From Pseudodesulfovibrio thermohalotolerans (lineage in GTDB: Bacteria; Desulfobacterota; Desulfovibrionia; Desulfovibrionales; Desulfovibrionaceae), in contig NZ_CP120635.1 in NCBI RefSeq assembly GCF_021353295.2, positions 1,344,001 through 1,408,000 of the forward strand: 64,000 nt of DNA, given 5' to 3'. The notes beneath the pieces were generated by a model that worked only from the letters and a program-made list of their open reading frames with translations, was not told the DNA's origin and made no database searches. Below are positions 43,569-54,277 of the stretch, in pieces (positions within the stretch are counted from its first letter, which is position 1; each line of letters opens with the position of its first letter). A program made the translations under genes and the position numbers.

Positions 43569-45332
43569 ATGGGTTTGGCCAAGAAGTACGATTCGGTTCT
43601 GGACGTCAAGTATGGGCAGGACCCCGCACTGGACGCGCTACTGCTCCATTTCATGTCGGAAAACCATCTGGAATACACCATCGACCCGCTCAAGAACGCG
43701 TCGAGCGAGCAGCTTCGCTTCATGATCGCCCTGAAGGAGGGCGAATTCTACGCCCCGTGTTCGGATTGGATGTTCTTCATGCTCCTGAATCAACGGCTGC
43801 CCGAACGGTTGTTGCAGAAGTACATCGAACAGTGGAAGCGGTTCATTCATCTTTCCCGGGACTTTTGCACGGACAGGGAGCTGGCCAGCCGGTTCATTCA
43901 GCTCGCCAGACACAAGTTCCGCATGGTTTTGGCCTCCCCCATCCTCATGCCCTCGCGGCTAATGAAATGGTTCATCACCATTTTCATGACACAGTCCGGC
44001 ATCGACGATCCCTACCTGCATATCCGCAGGGGATTGAACCGACGGGCCGCCGAGATGGTCGGGAGCAGCGAATTCGATGAAATGGTCCACGCCAGCCCGG
44101 CGGAGGCCGATCTGAAGGGCAGGATCGACGATATCCGCTTCCTGCTCGACAGGTTGGAGATCGAGCGGCTCATGCGTATCGCCACCTTCACTGACCACTG
44201 GAACCCGGAGATGTTCTCGCTGGACGGGCTGCGCGCTTCGGGGCTGGCCGAGGAAGTGCGCGAGGGGTCCGATCTCCTCAATCCCATGTTCGAGTATCTG
44301 GGCCGCGACGGGGAGCAGCGGCACCGTATCCTTTATCTGCCCAACAGGGCGGGCGGCATCCTGTTCGACCTCAAGGTGGTCAAGGCGCTTCTCCGGCTGG
44401 GCCACCGCGTGGTCCTGGCCCTGAAGGAAGGGTTCTATTTCGACTATCCCACTTTCTGGGACCGCGACACGGACCTGGAACTGGCCAAGGCCTTCGAGGG
44501 AGCGCACTTCGTCAGCGAGGACAAGCTGTCCAAGAACGAGCTGTTGGGCATCATGGCCCGTCATCCCTTCATCGTTATATCGGACGGCACACGCGAGAAG
44601 TTCAACCCCTATCGGATGTCCGTGACCTTCGCCCGAGCCTGGAAGGAATGCGACTTCGTCTTAGCCAAGGGCGAGGACCTGTACGACCGGCTGATTCTCA
44701 ACTCTCACGAGTTCACCCGCGACATCATTAATTTCTTCAGGGACGAGGAGGGCGTTTTCCGCGTTCACTTCCGGGCCAAGCCCGACCGGGTGCGAACCTT
44801 TTCGGAGCAGTATATCCTGCGCAAGGCCGAGGAGATCATCCTTGAGATGCGCCGGGCCAGGGCGCAGGGCAAGACGGTCATGTTCTACTCCGGAATCATC
44901 GGCTCGGTGCCGGGGCAGACCCAGGCGGCCATCGAGGTCATCACCACCTACGTCAACCATCTGCGCAACCAGCTCGACGACGCGTACATCATCAATCCCG
45001 GCGAGCACTTCGAGGAGGGCATGGACGCCGACGACCTGATGTTCATGTGGGAGAAGGTTCAGCGTAGCGGGTACATCAATGTCTGGCGTTTCCAGACGTA
45101 TTTCGATATTGAAAAGAGCTTCGAGCTGATGGGCCGCAAGGTGCCTCCCGTCTGGACAGGGAAGGACTCCACGTACTCCACGGGCTGCACCAAGGAGATG
45201 CATATAGCCCTGGACGTGCAGAGGTCTCATCCCGAGTTGCAGATAATCGGCCCGAACCCCGAGAAGTTTTTCCGGCGGAGGGAGTACGGGGTGGGCAAGT
45301 TCTGTGACGTGGCCATCGACTCGTGCGGATAG
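43569..45332 (+). CDS. DUF89/ARMT1-like domain protein
   Basis: 587 residues from the ATG at 43569 (GAGAGG upstream). The N-terminal half is helical (DALLLHFMSENHLEYTI on). The C-terminal half shows the DUF89 pattern: YLPNRAGGILFDLKVVKALL near residue 256 (usual form: ADNAGEIVFD), a VVLALKE strand, then FIVISDGTREKFNPYR and CDFVLAKGEDLYDR near 365, matching the family DL-VI-KG-GN end. DUF89 proteins are metal-dependent phosphatases of damaged metabolites. The first motif lacks the usual Asp, so activity is uncertain. The gene is coupled to nadK. Confidence 0.6.
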   Translation: MGLAKKYDSVLDVKYGQDPALDALLLHFMSENHLEYTIDPLKNASSEQLRFMIALKEGEFYAPCSDWMFFMLLNQRLPERLLQKYIEQWKRFIHLSRDFCTDRELASRFIQLARHKFRMVLASPILMPSRLMKWFITIFMTQSGIDDPYLHIRRGLNRRAAEMVGSSEFDEMVHASPAEADLKGRIDDIRFLLDRLEIERLMRIATFTDHWNPEMFSLDGLRASGLAEEVREGSDLLNPMFEYLGRDGEQRHRILYLPNRAGGILFDLKVVKALLRLGHRVVLALKEGFYFDYPTFWDRDTDLELAKAFEGAHFVSEDKLSKNELLGIMARHPFIVISDGTREKFNPYRMSVTFARAWKECDFVLAKGEDLYDRLILNSHEFTRDIINFFRDEEGVFRVHFRAKPDRVRTFSEQYILRKAEEIILEMRRARAQGKTVMFYSGIIGSVPGQTQAAIEVITTYVNHLRNQLDDAYIINPGEHFEEGMDADDLMFMWEKVQRSGYINVWRFQTYFDIEKSFELMGRKVPPVWTGKDSTYSTGCTKEMHIALDVQRSHPELQIIGPNPEKFFRRREYGVGKFCDVAIDSCG

Positions 45333-45356
45333 GAACGCGAAACGGCCCGGAGCCTC

Positions 45357-46766
45357 ATGCTGCATTTTTTTACCGATACACGTAAGCCCCTGTGGAAGGC
45401 GGCGCGTCTTCTGCTGGCCGTGGCCTGTCTGGCCGCGCTTCTGTCCTGCGTGCGGTCCGGTCCGATCTTCGGCCACCGCCCGGATGTTTCCTCTGTTGAT
45501 GGGAAGGCCGAGGCCCTCGAGCCCGCAGAGGCGGCGGGCGATGCCGGGGCAGGGGACGAAGCCTGCGCCGAAGCTTTCGATCCAGCGGAGACGCCCGGTT
45601 TGACCCGTTCGCGGTCGGTCGGTCGGTTGAGCCTGCGCCCCGTGCGCGAACCTTTGGCCATTCCGGCCTGCGACATGTTTTTCCCGCTGTCCAACGTGGA
45701 AGGCGCGCAGAACATGGCCCGTTTGGACATTCGCAGTCAGGGGCTGGATTCGTGGAGGGCGCTTGAGGACCCGGTTCAGCGCAGTCTCGAATATGCCCTG
45801 AACATGCCTGCGGACGAGCCCGCCCTGGCGCGGCCTGGTATGTCTCTTACCTGGGGACAGGTGGTGCGGTCGTTGGAGGAATTTCTCGATCTGCTCCCGC
45901 TCCTGGACGCCGATCCCGACCTGTTGGCCGAGCGGTTCGTCTGGTATGGTATGCGTCAGAAGCCGCTCATGACCGGCTATTACACCCCGGAGATCGAGGC
46001 CAGCCTCACCCGGCGGCCGGGTTACGAGTTCCCCATCTACGGAGTGCCCGAAGATCTGCGTTATGGCCCGGTGCGCGGGCGCAGCCAGTTCTACCGGGTG
46101 GAGAGAGGACGTGTCCTGCCCTATTACCGGCGGGGCGATATGGATGTGCGCAAGGTCCTGGCCGGACGCGGGTTGGAGATAGCCTGGGCCAAGGACCCCG
46201 TGGACGTTTTCTACATGCAGGTGGAGGGGTGCGGACGGCTCCGGCTCCCCGACGGGACCACCCGCAACGTGCTTTACGGGGCCAAGAACGGCCACGGCTT
46301 CCGAAGTCTGGGCCGCATCCTCCACGCGCGCGGGCTTTTGCCCAACGGGCGGTTGGCCAAGGAGGACGTGCAAAAATATTTCGCCAAGCATCCCGAACGG
46401 ATGTTTGAGCTGATGGCCGAGAACAGGAGCTACGTTTTCTTCCGTCTGGAAGACTCGCCGCCCGAAGGAACCATTGGAAAGCCGTTGACGCCGATGGTTT
46501 CACTGGCTACAGACCGAAAGCTCCTGCCGCTCGGCAGCCTGCTGGCCTTCGAGGCCGAAATCCCCGAGGCGCGGGACGGCCGTCCCGCGGGCAAGCGCAA
46601 GGTCGCGGGCATTGGATTGGCCCAGGATACCGGCACGGCCATCCGGGGCTCCCGCGTGGACTACTACATAGGCGAGGGCAACGCGGTGGCGCCCATCGCC
46701 AGCAATATCAAGACCGAGGCCACCGTTTACCTTCTCATAAGCAAAGAAGCACTTATCAATGGCTGA
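45357..46766 (+). CDS. mltA: Membrane-bound lytic transglycosylase A
   Basis: 469 residues. Lipoprotein signal with LLSC (C31); then a linker and the MltA domain: LMTGYYTPEIEASL near residue 205, FYMQVEGCGRLRLPDG near 285 and, at the end, the 3D double-psi barrel (GIGLAQDTGTAIRGSRVDYYIG) with catalytic Asp residues. It cleaves peptidoglycan and forms 1,6-anhydro-muropeptides at the outer membrane side. GGAGC precedes the ATG. It overlaps the following gene by 8 bp. Confidence 0.94.
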   Translation: MLHFFTDTRKPLWKAARLLLAVACLAALLSCVRSGPIFGHRPDVSSVDGKAEALEPAEAAGDAGAGDEACAEAFDPAETPGLTRSRSVGRLSLRPVREPLAIPACDMFFPLSNVEGAQNMARLDIRSQGLDSWRALEDPVQRSLEYALNMPADEPALARPGMSLTWGQVVRSLEEFLDLLPLLDADPDLLAERFVWYGMRQKPLMTGYYTPEIEASLTRRPGYEFPIYGVPEDLRYGPVRGRSQFYRVERGRVLPYYRRGDMDVRKVLAGRGLEIAWAKDPVDVFYMQVEGCGRLRLPDGTTRNVLYGAKNGHGFRSLGRILHARGLLPNGRLAKEDVQKYFAKHPERMFELMAENRSYVFFRLEDSPPEGTIGKPLTPMVSLATDRKLLPLGSLLAFEAEIPEARDGRPAGKRKVAGIGLAQDTGTAIRGSRVDYYIGEGNAVAPIASNIKTEATVYLLISKEALING

Positions 46767-47403
46767 CATTACACACGATTCCATCAAGACTACCCTTCGG
46801 GACGCCGTGGCACACCAGATTCGGTCCGTCATGGACTGGCATTACGGCGAGCCCGTGTACGAAGGCGATCCCGCCGATGATTTGAGCGGCCTCCAGGGCC
46901 TGCGCGAGCTGGTGGCCCGCCAGCACTGGTGCAATTTTCAACTCTGGCACGTCGAGGACCGCGCCCGCCGCAAGGATGTGGACGCCCACGTCATTGCGGA
47001 CTGCAAGTACGCCATCGACAAGCTGAACCAGAAGCGCAACGATCTCATTGAGCGTGTGGACGGGTGTCTCGTCTCCATGATCGGGCCGCTGTTGCCCGAG
47101 GACGCGCCCGAGCGCTACAACACCGAGACCGTCGGCGCGGCTTTGGACAGGCTGTCCATCCAGTCGCTCAAAATATATCATATGAAAGAGCAGTGTTCGC
47201 GCAAGGACGTGGATGCCGAGCACATCCGCCAGTGCGACAGCAAGGTGGGCGTGTTGAAACGCCAGCACGCCGATCTGGAGCGGGCTGTCCTTGAGCTGAT
47301 CGACGAGTATTTCGCCGGGACCAAGAAACCCAAGGTCTATTTCCAGTTCAAGATGTACAACGACCCGAAGCTGAACCCGGAACTTTACGGAAACAAGAAA
47401 TAG
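46759..47403 (+). CDS. DUF4254 family protein
   Basis: 214 residues, all-helical. The family trait is a segment of the type HWCNFQLWHVEDRARRKDVD (residues 54-73) repeated as SIQSLKIYHMKEQCSRKDVD (131-150), so the protein looks like an internal duplication of a helical pair with W/Y-H-E/K and RxD. Function unknown; homologues often stand near glycosyltransferases, and here the gene lies between mltA and gatB. Confidence 0.75.
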   Translation: MADITHDSIKTTLRDAVAHQIRSVMDWHYGEPVYEGDPADDLSGLQGLRELVARQHWCNFQLWHVEDRARRKDVDAHVIADCKYAIDKLNQKRNDLIERVDGCLVSMIGPLLPEDAPERYNTETVGAALDRLSIQSLKIYHMKEQCSRKDVDAEHIRQCDSKVGVLKRQHADLERAVLELIDEYFAGTKKPKVYFQFKMYNDPKLNPELYGNKK

Positions 47404-47412
47404 GGGAGCCCC

Positions 47413-48846
47413 ATGTCCCGGTACGAAACCGTCATCGGCCTGGAAGTCCATGCCCAGTTGAAAACCAAGAGCAAGATTTTCTGCTCTTGTTCCACCACAT
47501 TCGGAAATGACCCCAACGAAAACGTCTGCGCGGTTTGTTCCGGTATGCCCGGCGTGTTGCCTGTGCTCAACGAGAAGGTCGTCGAGTACGCCGTCAAGGC
47601 CGGATTGGCCACCAATTGCGAGATCAATCTCAAGTCCGTGTTCGCGCGTAAGAACTACTTCTATCCCGATCTGCCCAAGGGATACCAGATTTCCCAGTTC
47701 GAGCTGCCCATCTGCGAGCACGGTCATGTGGACATTGAGGTGGACGGCAAGAAGAAGCGCGTGGGCCTGACCCGTATCCACATGGAAGAGGACGCGGGCA
47801 AGAACATTCACTCCGCCGCCGACAACGCCAGCTTCGTCGACCTCAACCGGACCGGCGTGCCGCTCATCGAAATAGTTTCCGAGCCGGATATGCGCTCGGC
47901 CGAGGAGGCTGTGGCCTACCTCAAGGAATTGCGTTCCGTGCTTCTCTACCTCGGTATCTGCGACGGCAACATGGAGGAGGGCAGCTTCCGCTGCGACGCC
48001 AACGTTTCCATCCGGCCCTTCGGCCAGGAGGAGTTCGGCACGCGCGCGGAACTGAAGAACCTCAACTCCTTCAAGCACATCCAGAAGGCCATCGAGTACG
48101 AGGTGGAACGCCAGATCGATCTCGTCGAGGACGGCGAGGAAGTGGTCCAGGAAACCCGGCTGTACAACGTGGACAAGGGCACCACCCATTCCATGCGCGG
48201 CAAGGAAGAGGCCCACGACTATCGGTATTTCCCGGACCCGGACCTGGTTCCGCTGGTGCTGGATCAGGCGTGGATCGACACGTGGCGTTCGGAACTGCCC
48301 GAGCTGCCTTCCGCCAAGCGCGAGCGGTTCATGACTGAATATGATCTGGCTGATTACGATGCTGCCCTGGTCACCAACGACCTGGCCGTGGCCGACTATT
48401 TCGAGGCCGCGGTCAAAGCCTACTCCGGCGATGCCAAGAAGGTCACCAACTGGGTCGTGGGCGATCTGCTGCCGTTCTGTCATGAGAATTCGGTCGAGGC
48501 CTGCGAGGTGAAGCTCACCCCGGCAAAGCTGGTCGCGTTGCTCGGTCTCGTGGACGACGGGACCATCTCGGTCAAGATCGGCAAGGACATCTTCCGCGAC
48601 TTGTGCGCGTCCGGCGACGATCCCGCCGAGTACGTCAAGGCCAAGGGGTTGGTTCAGGTGTCCGACACCTCCGAACTCGAAGCCATGGTGGACAAGGTCA
48701 TCGCCGAACACCCGGATGAGGTGGCGGCCTACAAGGGCGGCAAGACCAAGCTCATGGGATTCTTCATGGGGCAGGTTATGCGGCTTTCCAAGGGCCAGGC
48801 CAACCCCGGCGTGGTGACCAAGCTGTTCGCCGAGAAACTCTCGTAG
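47413..48846 (+). CDS. gatB: Asp-tRNA(Asn)/Glu-tRNA(Gln) amidotransferase subunit B
   Basis: 477 residues, standard. GatB recognises misacylated tRNA and activates the carboxylate for transfer of ammonia from GatA. Visible: [23 protein letters not shown] (first 27 residues), the zinc-type Cys residues there and in [10 protein letters not shown], and [15 protein letters not shown] near 150. The C-terminal YqeY-like tail domain is complete. gatA and gatC are not in the window, so subunits are encoded apart. Confidence 0.97.
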   Translation: MSRYETVIGLEVHAQLKTKSKIFCSCSTTFGNDPNENVCAVCSGMPGVLPVLNEKVVEYAVKAGLATNCEINLKSVFARKNYFYPDLPKGYQISQFELPICEHGHVDIEVDGKKKRVGLTRIHMEEDAGKNIHSAADNASFVDLNRTGVPLIEIVSEPDMRSAEEAVAYLKELRSVLLYLGICDGNMEEGSFRCDANVSIRPFGQEEFGTRAELKNLNSFKHIQKAIEYEVERQIDLVEDGEEVVQETRLYNVDKGTTHSMRGKEEAHDYRYFPDPDLVPLVLDQAWIDTWRSELPELPSAKRERFMTEYDLADYDAALVTNDLAVADYFEAAVKAYSGDAKKVTNWVVGDLLPFCHENSVEACEVKLTPAKLVALLGLVDDGTISVKIGKDIFRDLCASGDDPAEYVKAKGLVQVSDTSELEAMVDKVIAEHPDEVAAYKGGKTKLMGFFMGQVMRLSKGQANPGVVTKLFAEKLS

Positions 48847-48856
48847 GAATGACTTT

Positions 48857-48878
48857 GGCGGCATAGGCGTATGCCGCC
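48857..48878 (+). terminator. Weak hairpin after gatB
   Basis: GGCGGCATA, loop GGCG, TATGCCGCC, then TGTTGT. A 9-bp perfect stem 10 bp after gatB; the U tract is poor. Confidence 0.45.
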
Positions 48879-48989
48879 TGTTGTCGCCGGTGATCGGATC
48901 TTTCGGGACAGGCCAGGGCGTATACGGGCAAGAGAATACCCTTTGTCCTCACTGCGCCGCGATAAAATGTTATGACGGGATCCCGAGGG

Positions 48990-49028
48990 GGAAGCTTTCC
49001 AATAGTTTTCCCCCCGGCCGCCGGAGGC
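48990..49028. repeat. Second copy of the C-rich/GGCCGCCGGAGGC intergenic element
   Basis: A purine-rich then C-rich arm (AGGGGGAAGC..., GTTTTCCCCC) ending in GGCCGCCGGAGGC at 49016-49028, as at 4963-4975. The GGAGG of this repeat serves as the ribosome site of mtnA. Confidence 0.5.
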
Positions 49029-49035
49029 AATAAAA

Positions 49036-50076
49036 GTGACCGAACATATTCAGTATTCTCCAGAGAAAGATGCTCTGATCCTGCTTGACCAGCGGTATCT
49101 GCCCAACCGTGAGGACTGGTTCGAGTGCCGGACCACCGACGATATCTGCTACGCCCTTGTGGTCATGGTGGTGCGCGGCGCGCCCGCTATAGGCGTTACC
49201 GCAGCCTACGGCTGCTATCTTGCAGGACGCGAGGCGCAGGGCATGGACGGCGATTGGAAGGCGAACCTGTCGGCCAAGCTGGACCAGATTCACGACGCAA
49301 GGCCCACGGCGGTCAACCTCCGTTGGGCTGTGCGCGAGATGCGCCGCATCTGGGATGAGGCGGGCGACATTTCTCTTGAAGACCTGCTCGGCGTTTGGCT
49401 TGCCCGCGCCAAGGAGATTCACGCCGGCGACATCGAGATGTGCGAGCTGATCGGCAAGTTCGGCGGCGAGCTCATCGAAGACGGCGACACCGTCATGACC
49501 CACTGCAACGCCGGGGCCTTGGCCACGGCCGGGTACGGCACTGCGCTGGGCGTGATTCGGGGCGCCATCGACCAGGGTAAGAAGGTTTCGGTCATCGCCA
49601 ATGAAACCAGGCCGTTCCTGCAGGGCGCGCGATTGACCGCGTATGAGCTGCACAAGGACGGCATCCCGGTGAAGGTGGCTTGCGACAACGCCTGCGCGCT
49701 CCTCATGAAGCGCGGGCTGGTGGACAAGGTCGTGGTCGGCGCGGACCGGATTACCGCCAACGGCGACGCAGTGAACAAGATCGGCACTTTCGGGGTAGCC
49801 ATCATCGCTAAGAGGTTCAATATCCCGTTCTACGTCGCTGCACCCGTGTACACCATCGATATCGAGACCCCCACCGGCGACGACGTGCCCATCGAGGACC
49901 GCGATCCACGCGAGGTGACGCATATCGGCGACCACCGCATCCCGCCCGAGGGTGTCGAGGTCTATAATCTGGCCTTTGACCCCACGCCCAACGATCTGAT
50001 AACGGGCATCGTCACCGAAAAGGGCGTGCTCTATCCGCCTTACGACGAGGCCATCAGGAAGCTGTTCGGGAAATAA
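49036..50076 (+). CDS. mtnA: S-methyl-5-thioribose-1-phosphate isomerase
   Basis: 346 residues with a GTG start 8 bp after GGAGG. MtnA turns MTR-1-P into the ribulose form in methionine salvage. The catalytic Cys is C157 in MTHCNAGAL, and the catalytic Asp is in [12 protein letters not shown] near residue 238; the N-terminal VVRGAPAIG motif is also present. No other mtn genes are nearby, so salvage may run through a partial or alternative (e.g. MTA-isoprenoid type) route; that is inference. Confidence 0.94.
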   Translation: MTEHIQYSPEKDALILLDQRYLPNREDWFECRTTDDICYALVVMVVRGAPAIGVTAAYGCYLAGREAQGMDGDWKANLSAKLDQIHDARPTAVNLRWAVREMRRIWDEAGDISLEDLLGVWLARAKEIHAGDIEMCELIGKFGGELIEDGDTVMTHCNAGALATAGYGTALGVIRGAIDQGKKVSVIANETRPFLQGARLTAYELHKDGIPVKVACDNACALLMKRGLVDKVVVGADRITANGDAVNKIGTFGVAIIAKRFNIPFYVAAPVYTIDIETPTGDDVPIEDRDPREVTHIGDHRIPPEGVEVYNLAFDPTPNDLITGIVTEKGVLYPPYDEAIRKLFGK

Positions 50077-50100
50077 TTCCGTTTCGGGAAATATATTCCG

Positions 50101-50137
50101 GGAGCGGAGCCGCATCGCGGCTCCGCTCCTTTTATTT
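50101..50137 (+). terminator. Rho-independent terminator of mtnA
   Basis: Perfect 13-bp stem GGAGCGGAGCCGC, loop ATC, its complement, then TTTTATTTT. Confidence 0.94.
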
Positions 50138-50161
50138 TGCGGGACCATTTTATTGTTCTGA

Positions 50162-50191
50162 TTGACACTATTCCATTGGGGTATCTATATA
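50162..50191 (+). promoter_or_regulatory. Sigma-70-like promoter of the chemoreceptor gene
   Basis: TTGACA (50162-50167), 18-bp spacer, TATATA (50186-50191), 40 bp before the start codon. Confidence 0.7.
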
Positions 50192-50230
50192 AGGGGCTGC
50201 CAACCATACAGATTCAAGGACGGACTCCCC

Positions 50231-52555
50231 ATGAAGATGAAAAGCGTGAACACTGCCATCGCTCTGTTGATCTCCTCCAGTATGGCCGTTGCGATTCTGG
50301 CCGCGGTGCTTTGGGTCAACCACGACACCCGGCAAACCGTTTTCAATGAAGGCAAGGAATCCATGGGCAACATGGTCGAGCAGACCATGGCCGCATTGGA
50401 AAACTACATCGCCCAAACCGACGAGATGGCCCATATGCTCGCTTCGCAGCAGGCCGTTGTCGACGCCCTGGCCGGCGGGGACGCCATGCCCGCTTCCCTG
50501 CTGTTCAAGGACCTATTGTCCTCTTCGGACAGCTACTGGGCCGCTTTCGCCTTTGACAAAAACGGACAGGTGGTCGCCGGGTACAACGCCAAGAAGCAAA
50601 ATCTGGTCGGCGCGGACCGCAGTACCCGCGAGTATGCCAAGGTCGTTCTTTCGGGCAAGGCCGACCGCTATCTCTCCAACGACATTCTCGTCTCCAAGAG
50701 CGGCGACGGAATCATGATTTTCGCCGCGGCCAGTACGGTTCGCGACCGGGACGGCCGGATCGTGGGCGGGGTTGGCCTGTTCCCCAAGTGGGGCAACTTT
50801 ACTTCCAAGTTTATCGACCCCTTCCGCGTGGCGGGCAGTGGGTATGCGTTCATCCTTGATTACAAGGGCAGGATCATCGCCCACGCGACGAACAAGGAAC
50901 TGCATCTTCAGGATATTTCGGATCGGGATTTCGCGCGGATTGCGCTGAAGACCAAAAAAGGCGAGACGACCTATCTTTGGGAAGGCCAAAAAAAGTACAT
51001 GGTCTTCGATACCCTTGATACGACCGGCTGGACCGTGGTCATGAGCGCCTACGAGGATGATCTGGCGGCAGCGGCGTTAAACCAGCGCAACAAGCTGGCC
51101 GTGGCCGGCGTGGCCTTGGGCGTGCTGCTGGTGGGCATGTTGGTCTTCGCCGTGCGCAGGATCATCATTTCCCCGGTTGAGAATATTCTCGACTTCGCGT
51201 CCAAGGTGGCCGGAGGCGATTTGCAGGTGCGTCTCGAAGGCCGGTACAAGTTCGAGTTCCGGTCCTTGGCGGAACAGATCGAAACCATGGTTCAGGAGTT
51301 GAAGGCCAAGCTGGGCTTCTCCGATGGCGTATTGGCGGGAATAGCCTTGCCGTGTGCCCTGGTTGGCTCGGATCATACCGTGCTCTGGGTCAATCGGCAG
51401 ATGTGCGATTTGCTCAAGCGCAACGATCCGCCAGAGAGTTACGCGGGGGTGAAACCCGGCGCGTTCTTTTTCGGCGATTCCGATGTCACAACCCTGTCCG
51501 ACCGGGCAGTGGAGCAGCAGAAACGGCTGGATGAGGAAATGGAGTACGAACGTGTCGACGGCATGACCCTCAACGTACAGATCACCTCCACGCCGTTCTA
51601 TGATATGGACGGCCAATTGCTCGGATCGTTGACCATTTGGATTGATGTGACCGAGATCCGGGGGCAGCAGAAGGTCATCAAGACGCAGAATGAGCGCATC
51701 TCCGTGGCAGCCGGTCAGGCCCGGGAGATTTCCCTGTCCCTGTCCAGCGCGGCCGAAGAACTCTCCGCCCAGATGGAGGAGGGCAAGCGCGGGTCCGAGA
51801 ATCAGCGTGCCAGGGCGGGCGAGACCGCTTCCGCCATGGAAGAGATGAACGCCTCGGTGCTTGATGTGGCCCGCAACGCGAGCCAGGCTGCGGAAGACGC
51901 GGATCAGGCCAAGACCGGCGCGCAGCACGGACAGGAGATGGTCGACCAGGTTATCGAGGCCGTGGGCGAGGTGCAGAAGAGGACCGAGGAACTCAGGCTC
52001 TCCATGGAGGGACTCGGCGCCGAGGCCGAGGATATCGGCAACGTGCTTGGCGTAATCACGGACATTGCGGACCAGACCAACCTTTTGGCGCTCAACGCGG
52101 CGATCGAGGCGGCCCGGGCCGGAGACGCCGGGCGCGGGTTTGCCGTGGTGGCCGACGAGGTCCGCAAGCTGGCCGAGAAGACCATGGCCGCCACCAGCGA
52201 GGTGGGCGAGGCCATTCACCGTATTCAGGACATGACCGGGCGCAACATCGGGGCCACCAAGCAGGCGGCCCAGGCCGTTGAACGCAGCACCGACCTGGCC
52301 CGCGAGTCGGGGAATGTGCTGCTTGAGATCGTCGGCCGCGTGGAGACCGCTTCGGACCAGGTGCGGATTATCGCCACGGCCGCCGAGGAGCAGTCCGCCA
52401 CCAGCGACGAGATCAATCGGGCCACGGACGAGATCAACAACATCTCCATGGATACGTATCAGGTCATGCAGGAGGCCAACGAGGCCATCCAGGAAGTGGC
52501 CGCAATGGCCGTCCGGCTCAACACCGTTATTGAGGACATGGCTGCTTCGGATTAA
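50231..52555 (+). CDS. Methyl-accepting chemotaxis protein with dCache and PAS domains
   Basis: 774 residues from [12 protein letters not shown]; the longer frame starts inside the promoter. TM1 about 8-30, periplasmic double-Cache domain about 35-285, TM2 about 290-312, HAMP about 313-365, a PAS domain about 375-485 ([16 protein letters not shown]), and the cytoplasmic signalling helix bundle to the end. The tip for CheA/CheW is [18 protein letters not shown] near 610. No C-terminal CheR pentapeptide. The ligand of the Cache domain cannot be predicted from the sequence. Confidence 0.95.
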   Translation: MKMKSVNTAIALLISSSMAVAILAAVLWVNHDTRQTVFNEGKESMGNMVEQTMAALENYIAQTDEMAHMLASQQAVVDALAGGDAMPASLLFKDLLSSSDSYWAAFAFDKNGQVVAGYNAKKQNLVGADRSTREYAKVVLSGKADRYLSNDILVSKSGDGIMIFAAASTVRDRDGRIVGGVGLFPKWGNFTSKFIDPFRVAGSGYAFILDYKGRIIAHATNKELHLQDISDRDFARIALKTKKGETTYLWEGQKKYMVFDTLDTTGWTVVMSAYEDDLAAAALNQRNKLAVAGVALGVLLVGMLVFAVRRIIISPVENILDFASKVAGGDLQVRLEGRYKFEFRSLAEQIETMVQELKAKLGFSDGVLAGIALPCALVGSDHTVLWVNRQMCDLLKRNDPPESYAGVKPGAFFFGDSDVTTLSDRAVEQQKRLDEEMEYERVDGMTLNVQITSTPFYDMDGQLLGSLTIWIDVTEIRGQQKVIKTQNERISVAAGQAREISLSLSSAAEELSAQMEEGKRGSENQRARAGETASAMEEMNASVLDVARNASQAAEDADQAKTGAQHGQEMVDQVIEAVGEVQKRTEELRLSMEGLGAEAEDIGNVLGVITDIADQTNLLALNAAIEAARAGDAGRGFAVVADEVRKLAEKTMAATSEVGEAIHRIQDMTGRNIGATKQAAQAVERSTDLARESGNVLLEIVGRVETASDQVRIIATAAEEQSATSDEINRATDEINNISMDTYQVMQEANEAIQEVAAMAVRLNTVIEDMAASD

Positions 52556-52600
52556 CCCTGCGGACCACAATGGACTCGACAATCGATTGAGGATAAGGTA

Positions 52601-52640
52601 ACCCCGCGCTTCCCGCCCATGGGATGCGCGGGGTTTATAT
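52601..52640 (+). terminator. Terminator after the chemoreceptor gene
   Basis: ACCCCGCGC, 16-nt loop with inner pairing, GCGCGGGGT, then TTATATTTTA. It ends 33 bp before der. Confidence 0.82.
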
Positions 52641-52672
52641 TTTATAGAGTCTTCAACCGTCCGGAGCAGAGC

Positions 52673-54190
52673 ATGTTGCCGATCGTCGCCTTGGTGGGCC
52701 GCCCCAATGTGGGCAAATCCACCCTTTTCAACCGACTTCTCAGAAAGTCGAGATCCATCACCCACGATATGCCGGGGGTGACGCGCGACCGCATCTACGG
52801 TGAGTGCATCATGGGCGAGACCCGGTTCGACCTTATCGATACCGGCGGCATGGTCCTGGAATCCGAGGCCACGCCCGAGCTGTCCAAGGACTTTGAGGAC
52901 GAGATTTTCGAGCAGGCCCGGGACGCCATTGACGAAGCCAACGCCATCGTTTTCGTCGTGGACGGCAAGGAGGGGCTGACCCCCCTGGATCAACAGGCTG
53001 CGGAATTCGTGCGCAGGTCCGGCAAGCCGGTGCTCATGTTGGTCAATAAGGTGGACGGCAGCGAATTCGAAGCCCACATGACCGCAGAGTTTCATTCCCT
53101 GGGCATAGATTTTCTGCCCGTGTCGGCGGCTCATGGCTACAATCTGTCCGAAGTGCGCAATCGAGTCCGTCGATTTGTTAAAAGCCTCGGTCTGCCTACG
53201 GATGTGGACGACGGCGTGGAGAAGGGCTTGCGCCTGACCATGCTCGGCCGCCCCAACGCGGGCAAATCCTCGCTGGTCAACGCCATCATCGGCAAGGACA
53301 GGCTTATCGTCTCCGATGTGGCCGGAACTACCCGTGACTCCATTGATGTAACCTTCGAGAAGCAGGGCAAGCGGTATACCTTTGTCGACACGGCTGGTGT
53401 GCGCAAGCGAGCCAACATCCAGGACCATCTGGAGAAGATCAGCGTCATTCGCGCGCTCAAGAATTCCAAGCGGTCCGACGTGACCATTCTGACGATCGAC
53501 ATCACGCTGGGCGTGGGGCGTCAGGACAAGCGGCTTATCGAGTTCCTGGCCAAGGAAAAGACCCCGTTTATCGTGGTGGTCAACAAGGCGGACCTTATTC
53601 CCCGCAGTGAGACCAGCCGCGCTCTGGAGGCGTTCCGGGAAGAGCTGCGCGTGATTCCGCATGTGCCCGTGGTCATGACCAGTGCCGTCAAGGGCGTGGG
53701 CATCGGCAAGCTCCTGCCCCTGGCCGAAACCTTGCGGCGGGAGTGCGAGATACGCGTCGGCACCGGCGAGCTTAATCGCATCATGCAGGCCGTGGTGGAG
53801 AAGCTCCAGCCTCCCGTGGTCAAACGCAAGCGGCCCAAGTTCTATTATGTCACCCAGGCGGACGAGGCCATTCCCACTTTCGTGTTCTTCTGCAACGATC
53901 ACACCCTCGTCAAAACGTCCTACGTGCGCTACCTGGAGAACCAGTTCCGCAAGATGCTCGGCATCAAGTCCGCGCCCGTGAACATCGTTTTCCGCTCCAG
54001 CCACGACAAGAAGGAGTGGGAGAAGACCCGCGGCATCTCGGCCTTGGGCAAACGCGGCCCGGGCCGCGAACGCATCGGCGGAGCCAAGACCCGCAGACAC
54101 GAGCTCAAGTACAAGGCGCTCAAGAGCAAACGCCGCCGCGATGAAAAAGAGGCCCGGGAAAAGGACGGAGCCGGGAAAAAAGGCAAATAG
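52673..54190 (+). CDS. der: Ribosome biogenesis GTPase Der (EngA)
   Basis: 505 residues, start MLPIVALVGRPNVGKS (GGAG upstream). Two G domains in tandem: GRPNVGKS at 8-15 with DTGG and NKVD, and GRPNAGKS near 195 with DTAG and NKAD, then a KH-like domain (about 375-460) and a strongly basic tail. Der acts in 50S maturation. The tail of Lys/Arg residues after 460 is longer than in E. coli. Confidence 0.96.
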   Translation: MLPIVALVGRPNVGKSTLFNRLLRKSRSITHDMPGVTRDRIYGECIMGETRFDLIDTGGMVLESEATPELSKDFEDEIFEQARDAIDEANAIVFVVDGKEGLTPLDQQAAEFVRRSGKPVLMLVNKVDGSEFEAHMTAEFHSLGIDFLPVSAAHGYNLSEVRNRVRRFVKSLGLPTDVDDGVEKGLRLTMLGRPNAGKSSLVNAIIGKDRLIVSDVAGTTRDSIDVTFEKQGKRYTFVDTAGVRKRANIQDHLEKISVIRALKNSKRSDVTILTIDITLGVGRQDKRLIEFLAKEKTPFIVVVNKADLIPRSETSRALEAFREELRVIPHVPVVMTSAVKGVGIGKLLPLAETLRRECEIRVGTGELNRIMQAVVEKLQPPVVKRKRPKFYYVTQADEAIPTFVFFCNDHTLVKTSYVRYLENQFRKMLGIKSAPVNIVFRSSHDKKEWEKTRGISALGKRGPGRERIGGAKTRRHELKYKALKSKRRRDEKEAREKDGAGKKGK

Positions 54191-54277
54191 GGACTATCTT
54201 TATTGACAATCCCCGCAGGAAAAGGGTAGACGGACTTTCCTCAATGCGTACCGTGGGTTTGCGGGCGCATGAATATT

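Noticed and set aside
51077..54100. 1007-codon minus-strand frame opposite the chemoreceptor and der genes
   Set aside because: It mirrors two well-identified genes and crosses their terminator; a G+C effect.
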